Positions 1 to 5,886 of a stretch of 6,665 nucleotides of DNA are shown here, in pieces. Source of the DNA: Desulfatitalea sp. (lineage in GTDB: Bacteria; Desulfobacterota; Desulfobacteria; Desulfobacterales; Desulfosarcinaceae); NCBI GenBank assembly GCA_018224505.1, contig JAGTVD010000144.1, forward strand, positions 1 to 6,665. The letters are read 5' to 3'. The translations under genes were made by a program, and so were the position numbers. The notes beneath the pieces were generated by a model, which saw only the letters and a program-made list of their open reading frames with translations, did not search any database and had not been told where the DNA came from. Position 1 is the first letter of the stretch; each line of letters opens with the position of its first letter.

Positions 1-1799
1 AAAAGCAGCACGATATCATTTTGTACGGCTCCCGTGACCGCGAGCTGACGGTGCAGTGGGATTCGGAGAAGATTCACGGCCAGATCCAAATGAGCTGGGA
101 GGGCCTGATCAACACCATGATGCGCCGCTATCTGCAGACCCAGTCCGAGAACCAGAAAAAGTACTACAGCAGCTTTATGTCTTCGCGCTCCTGCCGCAGC
201 TGCCAGGGGCGACGGCTCAAACAGGAAGTGTGCCATGTGCGCATCGACGCCCATTCGATCATCGACGTCACGGCCATGACCATCGGTGAGGTGTATAATT
301 TTGTGTCGGGCCTGGCCATGGAGGGCAGCCGCAAGCTGATCGGTGAGGAGTTGATCAAGGAGATTGCCAATCGTCTCTCCTTTCTGTTGAACGTGGGGCT
401 GGACTATCTGTCCCTGGATCGTCCCGGTCCGACGCTGTCCGGCGGCGAGGCGCAACGCATCCGCCTCGCTTCCCAGTTGGGATCGGAACTGACCGGCGTG
501 CTCTATATCCTGGACGAGCCCTCCATCGGATTGCACCAGCGGGATAATATCAAACTTTTGGAGACCTTGTGCCACCTGCGGGACATCGGCAACACCCTGA
601 TCGTCATCGAACATGACCGCGAGACCATGGATGCCGCCGACTGGATCGTGGACATCGGCCCGGGCGCCGGACTGCAGGGCGGGCGGATTGTCGCCCAGGG
701 GACACCGGAGGAGATCCGCCGGAACCCCGTGTCCGTCACCGGCCGCTTTCTTGACGGGACCGAAACCATCCCGCAGCCGGCCAAGCGGCGTACCCCCGTA
801 TCCGCCGGCAACCGCTGGATCACCATCCGGGGCGCGGCGGCCAACAACCTGGCCCGGGTGACGGTCAGAATCCCTCTTGGTTTGCTGGTGGCGGTAACAG
901 GTGTTTCCGGCGCCGGCAAGTCGACCCTGATCAATCACATCCTCTACCCGGCCCTGGCCAACCAGCTCAACGGTGGCACGGCCCTGGAGGTGGGCAGGCA
1001 CACCGGCATTGACGGGCTGGCCCACCTGAACAAGGTCGTCAACATCGACCAGAAAGCCATCGGCCGCACGCCGCGCAGCAATCCAGCCACCTACACCAAA
1101 GTGTTCGACCACATTCGGGACTTCTTCGCCTTGCTGCCGGAATCCAGGGCGCGGGGCTACGCCAAAGGCCGCTTCTCCTTCAACGTCAAGGGGGGGCGCT
1201 GTGAGGCTTGCCGGGGAGACGGCTTCATAAAAGTGGAGATGCATTTTCTGGCCGATGTCTACGTGCCTTGCGATACCTGCCACGGGCGGCGCTTCAATGA
1301 TGCCACCCTGGAAGTCGGGTACAAAGGCCATTCCATCGCTGACATATTGGATCTGTCCGTGCGCCAGGCCCGGGAGCTGTTCGCCAATCATCCGGCCATC
1401 CGGCGGGTACTGGATACCTTGATGGATGTCGGCCTGGGTTATATCAAACTGGGGCAGGCAGCCACGACCCTGTCCGGCGGAGAGGCACAACGCATCAAGC
1501 TGGCGCGCGAACTGGCAAAAAACAACACCGGCCGCACCCTGTACATCCTCGACGAACCCACCACCGGCCTCCACTTCCAGGACATCCGTATGCTGCTCGC
1601 TGTGCTGCAGCGCCTGGTGGAAGGCGGCAACACGGTGGTGGTGATCGAACACAACCTGGATGTGATCAAGACCGCCGACTGGATCATCGATCTTGGCCCC
1701 GAGGGCGGTCAGGCAGGCGGCCGGGTGGTTGCCCAGGGGCCGCCCGAGCGTGTCGCCGAGGCCAACGGAAGCTATACGGGCTATTTTCTACGCCCGTAA
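1..1799 (+). CDS. uvrA: UvrABC excinuclease subunit A, partial (5' end outside window)
   Basis: ATP-binding DNA-damage sensor of nucleotide excision repair; it dimerises, scans DNA and loads UvrB. The reading frame is already open at position 3, so the start codon lies upstream. About 598 codons are present; the family is usually about 940, so roughly the first 340 residues are missing. Visible in order: the end of the UvrB-interaction/insertion region with a CxxC-G-RRL element (about 192-225); first ABC signature LSGGEAQR (435-458) followed by Walker B YILDEPS (near 504-524) and the IEHD switch (near 606); second Walker A GVSGAGKST (900-926); C-terminal zinc module C-x2-C-x19-C-x2-C (1200-1280); second LSGGEAQR (1470-1493) with Walker B LYILDEPTTGLH (near 1539) and VVVIEHNLD (near 1638). 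All key motifs are intact, with no frameshift. The stop is TAA at 1797-1799. No downstream partner is close enough to be clearly co-transcribed. Confidence 0.98.
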   Translation, partial: KQHDIILYGSRDRELTVQWDSEKIHGQIQMSWEGLINTMMRRYLQTQSENQKKYYSSFMSSRSCRSCQGRRLKQEVCHVRIDAHSIIDVTAMTIGEVYNFVSGLAMEGSRKLIGEELIKEIANRLSFLLNVGLDYLSLDRPGPTLSGGEAQRIRLASQLGSELTGVLYILDEPSIGLHQRDNIKLLETLCHLRDIGNTLIVIEHDRETMDAADWIVDIGPGAGLQGGRIVAQGTPEEIRRNPVSVTGRFLDGTETIPQPAKRRTPVSAGNRWITIRGAAANNLARVTVRIPLGLLVAVTGVSGAGKSTLINHILYPALANQLNGGTALEVGRHTGIDGLAHLNKVVNIDQKAIGRTPRSNPATYTKVFDHIRDFFALLPESRARGYAKGRFSFNVKGGRCEACRGDGFIKVEMHFLADVYVPCDTCHGRRFNDATLEVGYKGHSIADILDLSVRQARELFANHPAIRRVLDTLMDVGLGYIKLGQAATTLSGGEAQRIKLARELAKNNTGRTLYILDEPTTGLHFQDIRMLLAVLQRLVEGGNTVVVIEHNLDVIKTADWIIDLGPEGGQAGGRVVAQGPPERVAEANGSYTGYFLRP

Positions 1800-1833
1800 C
1801 CCATAAAACGAATCCGCCTTTTACCAATAACGC

Positions 1834-1877
1834 GATGCGGCAGTCAGCTGCAGCTGCCGACCGCTTGCTGCCGCATC
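1834..1877. repeat. Perfect 10-bp inverted repeat downstream of uvrA
   Basis: GATGCGGCAG at 1834-1843 is the exact reverse complement of CTGCCGCATC at 1868-1877. The 24-nt loop contains a perfect 12-bp palindrome, CAGCTGCAGCTG, at 1845-1856. A second CTGCCG at 1854-1859 could pair with the left arm instead, giving a shorter hairpin. It begins 35 bp after the uvrA stop, which fits a transcript-end structure. No run of T follows the right arm, so it is not a standard Rho-independent terminator. It could be a 3'-stabilising hairpin, a non-canonical terminator or a protein-binding site. Confidence 0.55.
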
Positions 1878-1903
1878 TGTCTTGCCGGCCCATTTAAAAA
1901 TCT

Positions 1904-1933
1904 TTGGAACCATGGATGCCTGGGTGTTATGAT
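1904..1933 (+). promoter_or_regulatory. Candidate sigma-70 promoter of the amidase gene
   Basis: TTGGAA at 1904-1909 (4 of 6 matches to the -35 consensus) is followed after 18 bp by TATGAT at 1928-1933 (5 of 6 matches to the -10 consensus). Transcription would begin near 1940, giving a leader of about 70 nt before the ATG at 2010. It lies beyond the inverted repeat that follows uvrA, which suits a separate transcription unit. The assignment rests on consensus matching only. Confidence 0.4.
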
Positions 1934-1996
1934 TGCATTGGATGCCGGGTGAGATTGGCTTCGGAACTGGGATTGGCGTTTCGCCGAATGGATGGG

Positions 1997-2003
1997 AAAG
2001 GAG
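1997..2003 (+). promoter_or_regulatory. Ribosome binding site fixing the amidase start
   Basis: AAAGGAG lies 6 nt upstream of the ATG at 2010. This chooses 2010 over the in-frame ATG at 1992, which lies before the site and has no good Shine-Dalgarno of its own. A small GGCG-TTT-CGCC hairpin at 1975-1985 sits 11 nt upstream of the site. Confidence 0.8.
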
Positions 2004-2009
2004 TGCACC

Positions 2010-3446
2010 ATGGGTGGGATCGATGATTATGAATCATACGATGCAGTGGGGTTGGCGGAATTGGTGAGACAGGGGGAAACGACCCCCGAGGCGCTGCTTG
2101 AGGCCGCCATCTCAAGGGTGGAGGCGCGCAATCCCGAGCTCAATGCGGTGGTGACGCCAATGTATGACGAGGCGCGGCGGTGCATTCAGGCCGGCTTGCC
2201 GGAGGGGCCGTTGCGGGGGGTGCCGTTTTTGCTCAAGGATCTGGGATTGTTGTACAAGGGTTTTACAACGACTTTCGGCAGCCGGTTGTTCACCGGGTTG
2301 ATCGCCGGCCATGACAGCACCCTGGTGGCGCGGTACCGGCAGGCGGGGTTGGTGATGTTTGGCAAGACCAATACGCCGGAGTTCGGGATTACGATTACCA
2401 CCGAACCGGCGTTGTTCGGTGCATGCCGTAATCCCTGGAACATGGAGCGGACCACCGGGGGGTCCTCCGGCGGCGCGGCGGCGGCTGTGGCGTCGGGCAT
2501 GGTGCCGGCAGCCCACGCCTCCGATGGCGGCGGTTCGATCCGTATCCCTGCGGCGTGCTGTGGCCTGTTCGGACTCAAGCCGTCCCGGGCGCGGATTCCG
2601 TCGGGGCCGGATGTGGGGGAGGGGTGGAACGGTATGAGCACCGATCACGTGATCACCCGGTCAGTGCGTGACAGCGCCGCCTTTCTGGATATTTCGGCCG
2701 GCCCGTCGCTGGGGGATCCCTACTGCGGGCCGCCGGCAGCCGGGCCATTTATGGCGGAGGTGGGCCGGGATCCGGGCGCGCGGCGCATTGCTTTTACGGT
2801 TGTACCGCCCAGCGGGGCCGAGGTCGATCCACAGTGCGTGGCGGCGGTTCAGGATGCGGCCCGGTTGTGCGCCGATCTGGGGCATACGGTTGAGGCGGCG
2901 GCGCCGGTTTTTAACTTCGAGCCGTTCCAGGAAGCGGCGGTAACGATCATCAACACCCATACCGCTGCCATGGTAGCGGGGGGGGCCAAAGTGTTGGGGC
3001 GCGAGGTGACCGAGGCGGATGTGGAATATGTCACCTGGCGGGCGGCCGAGGCGGGCCGGGAAATCAGCGCACCGGACTATGTCGATGCGGTGCGGGTGGT
3101 GCACCAGACCGGGCGGAAGGTGGCGCGCTTTTTTCAAACCTACGACCTGTTGCTGAGCCCGGTGCTGCTGCAGCCGCCGGTGCCGCTGGGCTATCTGGAT
3201 ACCCATTCACAGGACGTGCGTACCTATGTGAAAAACCTCTACAGCTTTTTCGGCTTCACCAATCTATTCAATGCCACGGGCCAGCCGGCCATGTCGGTGC
3301 CGCTCTATTGGACACCCGACGGTTTGCCGGTGGGACTGCAGTTCGCGGCGCGCTTCGGCGATGAAGCCTTGCTGCTGCGCATGGCCGGCCAGTTGGAGCA
3401 GGCCCGCCCCTGGAAGGATCGCCGGCCGGTCTGCCGTTCAACATGA
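2010..3446 (+). CDS. Amidase-signature hydrolase, 6-aminohexanoate-cyclic-dimer hydrolase (NylA)-like
   Basis: Predicted 478-residue cytoplasmic hydrolase of the amidase signature family, which cleaves carboxamide C-N bonds with a Ser-cisSer-Lys triad. The triad is visible: Lys76 in FLLKDLG, cis-Ser152 in TTGGSSGGAAAA and nucleophile Ser176 in SDGGGSIRIPA; the 24-residue spacing of the serines matches NylA. As I recall NylA (about 490 aa), the resemblance runs the full length: LAELVRQGE near the N-terminus, GKTNTPE, EADVEYVTW, and a C-terminal PDGLPVGLQF with a final PWKDRRP. No signal peptide or membrane segment is evident. There are no partner subunits, so it is not a GatA of a GatCAB complex. 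The natural substrate cannot be read from the sequence: small cyclic or linear amides are plausible, and nylon oligomers should not be assumed. The first 136 codons use TTG for 11 of 17 leucines, unlike the CTG preference in uvrA. The next gene starts 122 bp downstream. Confidence 0.9.
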   Translation: MGGIDDYESYDAVGLAELVRQGETTPEALLEAAISRVEARNPELNAVVTPMYDEARRCIQAGLPEGPLRGVPFLLKDLGLLYKGFTTTFGSRLFTGLIAGHDSTLVARYRQAGLVMFGKTNTPEFGITITTEPALFGACRNPWNMERTTGGSSGGAAAAVASGMVPAAHASDGGGSIRIPAACCGLFGLKPSRARIPSGPDVGEGWNGMSTDHVITRSVRDSAAFLDISAGPSLGDPYCGPPAAGPFMAEVGRDPGARRIAFTVVPPSGAEVDPQCVAAVQDAARLCADLGHTVEAAAPVFNFEPFQEAAVTIINTHTAAMVAGGAKVLGREVTEADVEYVTWRAAEAGREISAPDYVDAVRVVHQTGRKVARFFQTYDLLLSPVLLQPPVPLGYLDTHSQDVRTYVKNLYSFFGFTNLFNATGQPAMSVPLYWTPDGLPVGLQFAARFGDEALLLRMAGQLEQARPWKDRRPVCRST

Positions 3447-3463
3447 AACGAAAGAATAACGCA

Positions 3464-3484
3464 ATTTGTCATTGGACATTTGAC
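3464..3484 (+). repeat. Three tandem 7-bp imperfect units
   Basis: ATTTGTC (3464-3470), ATTGGAC (3471-3477) and ATTTGAC (3478-3484) abut exactly, each differing from ATTTGAC by one base or none. The array lies just after the amidase stop and upstream of the Fe-S gene. It could be a short microsatellite or a binding site with 7-bp phasing. AT-rich sequence here may also contain a weak promoter (TTGGAC 3472-3477, 18 bp, GATAGT 3496-3501), which would overlap the units. Confidence 0.5.
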
Positions 3485-3501
3485 GTTTTCAATAGGATAG
3501 T

Positions 3502-3543
3502 GTCCCGGGAAGGTTGAGGTCGCAATGGCCTCTTGGCCGGGAC
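3502..3543. repeat. Stem-loop in the leader of the Fe-S gene
   Basis: GTCCCGG (3502-3508) is the exact reverse complement of CCGGGAC (3537-3543), extendable by two G-T pairs outward. Inside, GAGG (3516-3519) can pair with CCTC (3529-3532) around a 9-nt loop. No T-run follows, so it does not look like an intrinsic terminator. It ends 11 nt before the AAGGA of the next gene, so it could affect translation or mRNA stability. I do not recognise it as any known riboswitch class. Confidence 0.45.
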
Positions 3544-3568
3544 GTTACGCGCAAAAGGATAATCAGAG

Positions 3569-4435
3569 ATGCCATGGGAAATCGACGGAGATTGGGTGCG
3601 GGGTGTTCTGGAGGATTTCATCGCTCATTCGTCCCACAACAGCTTGCAGAATCCGGCGCATGAGAAGGCTTTCGGCAGGCCGTTGGTGGGGTTCGCCTGC
3701 GGGGACGATCCGCTTTTCGAAGCCTACAAGGCGCATGTGGGGCCTTTTTTCATTACCCCGTGGGAGCTGTTTGCGATCACTTTTCGGGATTCGGCGGTCC
3801 GGGCGGAGAACCTGACCGTGATCAGTTACATCCTGCCCCAGACCGAGGCCACCAAAGCCGACAACCGCAAGGAGGACACCTTTCCCGCCGAGCGCTGGGC
3901 CCGGGCGCGTATTTTCGGAGAAAAGGTCAACGAGGAAATGCGGCGGCATCTGGTGACGGCGCTGGCGGAGCAGGGGTGCCGGGCGGTCGCCCCGGTTCTC
4001 ACACCGCAGTTCAGCCGGCGCATCTCTCCCAAATACGGCTTCTCTTCCACCTGGTCCGAGCGGCATGCGGCCTATGCGTGCGGGCTGGGCACCTTCGGGC
4101 TCTGCGATGGTTTGATTACGCCGGTGGGCAAAGCCATGCGGGTCGGTTCAGTGGTGGCTGAACTGCGGCTGCCGCCCACACCGCGGCCCTACACGGACCA
4201 CCACGCCTACTGCCTGTTTTATGCCCGCGGCACGTGTAAGAAGTGCATCGACCGCTGTCCCGCCGGCGCCATCACCACTGCGGGCAAGGACAAGCAGTTG
4301 TGTATGCAGCATGTGATCAAGACCGCCGCTTACGTTTCCGACACCTTCGGTTTCAAGGGGTATGGCTGCGGTTTGTGTCAGACCGGTGTGCCTTGTGAAT
4401 CGCGAATTCCCATCAAAACTGAAAAGGAAAGGTAG
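3569..4435 (+). CDS. QueG-like (epoxyqueuosine reductase-related) 4Fe-4S protein
   Basis: Predicted 288-residue cytoplasmic iron-sulfur protein related to epoxyqueuosine reductase QueG and, more distantly, to the core of reductive dehalogenases. The ATG at 3569 follows AAGGA (3555-3559) by 9 nt. The middle carries SERHAAYACGLGTFGL (residues 163-178), then a G-x-AMRVGSVVAEL stretch typical of the QueG fold, where QueG binds cobalamin. The C-terminal quarter has eight cysteines suited to two 4Fe-4S clusters: C215, C223-x2-C226-x3-C230-P, C245, and C267-x2-C270-x5-C276. True QueG has CxxCxxCxxxCP; here the first Cys position is Arg220, and C215 may supply the missing ligand. The second motif also deviates, with VPCESRIP instead of the usual CPWN. 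QueG itself is usually longer (about 310-380 aa). I therefore read this as a family relative of unknown substrate rather than proven QueG. It lies 6 bp before the VOC gene, so the two are probably co-transcribed. Confidence 0.8.
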   Translation: MPWEIDGDWVRGVLEDFIAHSSHNSLQNPAHEKAFGRPLVGFACGDDPLFEAYKAHVGPFFITPWELFAITFRDSAVRAENLTVISYILPQTEATKADNRKEDTFPAERWARARIFGEKVNEEMRRHLVTALAEQGCRAVAPVLTPQFSRRISPKYGFSSTWSERHAAYACGLGTFGLCDGLITPVGKAMRVGSVVAELRLPPTPRPYTDHHAYCLFYARGTCKKCIDRCPAGAITTAGKDKQLCMQHVIKTAAYVSDTFGFKGYGCGLCQTGVPCESRIPIKTEKER

Positions 4436-4441
4436 TCCCCC

Positions 4442-4843
4442 ATGACCACCGACAAACTCTTTTTCGATCATGTCCACGTCATCAGCCAGGATCCCCGGAC
4501 GGCGGCCGACTGGTACGTGGCCCAACTGGGCGGCAAGATCACCGCCAGCAGCGAGTTTCGCGGGGCGCCCCAGGTCGTGGTGGCCTTTGAAGGTGCCACC
4601 ATCATCATCCGCGGTCAGCGCACCGGGGAAAAGGCGGCTGAAAAAGCCGGCCTGCAATGGGGAACCGATCATTTCGGGTTCGGCGTCCGGGGCGACTTCG
4701 ACGGCTTTTGCCGGCAATTGAAGGACCAGGGGGTGGTCTTTTCCCTCGATCCCGTGGACTTCGGCCCCAGCCTGCGCATCGCATTCATCCAGGCCCCGGA
4801 CGGCGTAAGCATCGAACTGCTGCAGCGCCGCGATAGCCATTGA
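4442..4843 (+). CDS. VOC-superfamily protein (glyoxalase/extradiol dioxygenase fold)
   Basis: Predicted 133-residue single-domain vicinal-oxygen-chelate protein, built from two beta-alpha-beta-beta-beta modules. Module one begins FFDHVHVISQDPRTAADWY (residues 7-25) and module two TDHFGFGVRGDFDGFCRQL (75-93). Placing the first module against glyoxalase I puts His10 at the first metal ligand, 7 residues before the Asp of the loop. His77 and Glu125 (in GVSIELLQ) would be the others, an H-H-E set. I see no acidic residue at the place of the fourth ligand of glyoxalase I, so the activity may differ from glyoxalase. The start at 4442 follows AAAGG (4428-4432) by 9 nt, with the upstream stop codon falling in the spacer, which suggests translational coupling to the Fe-S gene. 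Substrate unknown; lyase, epimerase, dioxygenase or resistance roles all occur in this superfamily. Confidence 0.85.
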   Translation: MTTDKLFFDHVHVISQDPRTAADWYVAQLGGKITASSEFRGAPQVVVAFEGATIIIRGQRTGEKAAEKAGLQWGTDHFGFGVRGDFDGFCRQLKDQGVVFSLDPVDFGPSLRIAFIQAPDGVSIELLQRRDSH

Positions 4844-4866
4844 TGCCTGTTCAGGCAAGCGCATCA
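4841..4866. repeat. Inverted repeat between convergent genes, spanning both stop codons
   Basis: TGATGC (4841-4846) and GCATCA (4861-4866) are exact reverse complements. Within them GCCTG (4845-4849) and CAGGC (4852-4856) can form a tighter hairpin. The TGA of the VOC gene is in the left arm and the TGA of the minus-strand transaminase is in the right arm. It may act as a compact bidirectional transcript end, although no T-run is present on either side. Confidence 0.4.
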
Positions 4867-5709
4867 AGGACCCGCCGCCAGCGCTTCAAGTTGGGTACGC
4901 AGCATTTCCGCCGCGGGGCCGGGGCGGCCGTTGCCAATGGCCTGCCCGTCGATTTGGGTAACCGGCAGCACTTCAGTGACCGTCCCGGTCAGCACCACTT
5001 CGTCCGCCGCCATCAATTCGTGTAGATCGAAAAATCGTTCTTCCACTGTTATGGCCTGCTTGCGACAACTATCGATCAGCACGGCCCGGGTGATGCCCGC
5101 CAGGATGGCGGGGGTGAGGGGGTGGGTGTGCAGACGGCCGCCGGCATGGATGAACAGGTTGGAGGCGGTCCCTTCGCGTACCACGCCGTCGGGGCTGACA
5201 AATATGGCATCCTGGGCCCCGGCTTCCAGGGCGCGCTGCTTGGCCATCACATTGGGCAACAATTGAACGGTTTTGATGTCACAGCGGCTCCAGCGACTGT
5301 CGGTGACGGTGATGGCCCGGATGCCGTCCCGCAGGTATTCCGGAGGCGTTGGGTGTAGCTGACGCACGGTCATGACAATTTGAGGGGCGGCCTGGACGGG
5401 GAAGGGGTGGTTGCGCGGCGCGACGCCCCGGGAGATTTGCAGATAGATTCCGGACCGGGCAATGGCCGCCCGTTTATGCAGGGTCAGGATGGCGTTCCGG
5501 ATGTGGTTGCGGTCCAGGGCGGGAAAGGCCAGGGCCCCCAGCGAGTGCTCCAACCGGTCCAGATGGGCTTCGAGGGCGAACAGCCGGCCGTTATAGCTGG
5601 CCAGGTATTCATAAACCGCATCCGCAAATTGATAACCACGGTCCTCAATCGGCACCCGGGCCTCGTCGATGGGCATAATCTCACCGTTCAGGTAAGCGAG
5701 TTCGGGCAT
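4864..5709 (-). CDS. dat: D-amino acid transaminase (D-alanine aminotransferase), PLP fold type IV
   Basis: Predicted 281-residue cytoplasmic aminotransferase interconverting D-alanine, D-glutamate and their 2-oxo acids, which can feed D-amino acids to peptidoglycan. Its length matches the Bacillus enzyme (282 aa). Motifs, one residue out of register with that enzyme: IEDRGYQFADAVYEY (21-35, Tyr33), QISRGVAPRNHPFP (91-104) with Arg99 and His101, the carboxylate-binding pair typical of D-specific enzymes, catalytic Lys146 in RCDIKTVQLL, and Glu179 in REGTASN, which contacts the PLP ring nitrogen. The pair PRNH favours D-amino acid transaminase over branched-chain aminotransferase (ilvE) or aminodeoxychorismate lyase (pabC) of the same fold. 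The start at 5709 is chosen because GGGAGGA lies 7 nt upstream and the protein then begins like its family; an in-frame ATG at 5745 would add 12 unlikely residues. It converges on the VOC gene and diverges from der. Confidence 0.92.
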   Translation of the reverse strand: MPELAYLNGEIMPIDEARVPIEDRGYQFADAVYEYLASYNGRLFALEAHLDRLEHSLGALAFPALDRNHIRNAILTLHKRAAIARSGIYLQISRGVAPRNHPFPVQAAPQIVMTVRQLHPTPPEYLRDGIRAITVTDSRWSRCDIKTVQLLPNVMAKQRALEAGAQDAIFVSPDGVVREGTASNLFIHAGGRLHTHPLTPAILAGITRAVLIDSCRKQAITVEERFFDLHELMAADEVVLTGTVTEVLPVTQIDGQAIGNGRPGPAAEMLRTQLEALAAGP

Positions 5710-5716
5710 GGCGTTT

Positions 5717-5723
5717 TCCTCCC
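5717..5723 (-). promoter_or_regulatory. Strong ribosome binding site of the transaminase gene
   Basis: Reads GGGAGGA on the minus strand, 7 nt before the ATG at 5709. This decides the start against the upstream ATG at 5745. Confidence 0.8.
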
Positions 5724-5757
5724 GGGCAGTTGCATACGGGTTCATTGCTCAGCAAAG

Positions 5758-5786
5758 ATGGTAAGGATGCCATGGGGATATGACAA
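5758..5786 (-). promoter_or_regulatory. Weak candidate promoter of the transaminase gene
   Basis: On the minus strand, TTGTCA (5786-5781) is followed after 17 bp by TACCAT (5763-5758), with 5 of 6 and 4 of 6 consensus matches. Transcription would start near 5751, about 40 nt before the start codon. It lies back to back with the der promoter candidate, so the two could influence each other. Support is consensus matching only. Confidence 0.3.
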
Positions 5787-5805
5787 GGTCCAAACATGTA
5801 TTGAT

Positions 5806-5835
5806 TTGACATCGGTTCCGGCAATCCGTTATAGC
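5806..5835 (+). promoter_or_regulatory. Candidate sigma-70 promoter of der
   Basis: A perfect TTGACA at 5806-5811 is followed after 18 bp by TATAGC at 5830-5835 (4 of 6, including the conserved TATA start). Transcription would begin near 5842, leaving a leader of about 45 nt before the ATG at 5887. This also argues against starting der at the in-frame ATG at 5767, which would lie upstream of the transcript start. Confidence 0.5.
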
Positions 5836-5886
5836 AGAGCCGCCGGATCTTCGGTTTGCATCGAACCCCTTGGAACTGTTTTTCCC

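Noticed and set aside
503..934. Minus-strand open frame of 143 codons inside uvrA
   Set aside because: It overlaps conserved UvrA ATPase motifs on the plus strand and has no recognisable domain.
1992..2009. Upstream in-frame ATG for the amidase
   Set aside because: The ribosome binding site at 1997-2003 lies after this ATG and is well spaced for the ATG at 2010.
1800..2009. Possible tRNA or small RNA gene in the uvrA-amidase spacer
   Set aside because: The only strong pairing is the inverted repeat at 1834-1877; there is no cloverleaf, anticodon arm or TTCGA-type T loop.
2112..3206. Minus-strand open frames opposite the amidase gene
   Set aside because: Their products are rich in Arg, Pro and His, as expected for shadows of a GC-rich gene, and the plus-strand amidase is intact.
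4148..4867. Open frame of 239 codons on the minus strand
   Set aside because: It covers the Fe-S and VOC genes on the other strand, both of which have clear motifs and ribosome binding sites. Its own product resembles nothing I know.
5710..5745. 12-residue N-terminal extension of the transaminase
   Set aside because: The strong GGGAGGA lies between the two candidate starts and serves the ATG at 5709, which also gives the family's usual N-terminus.
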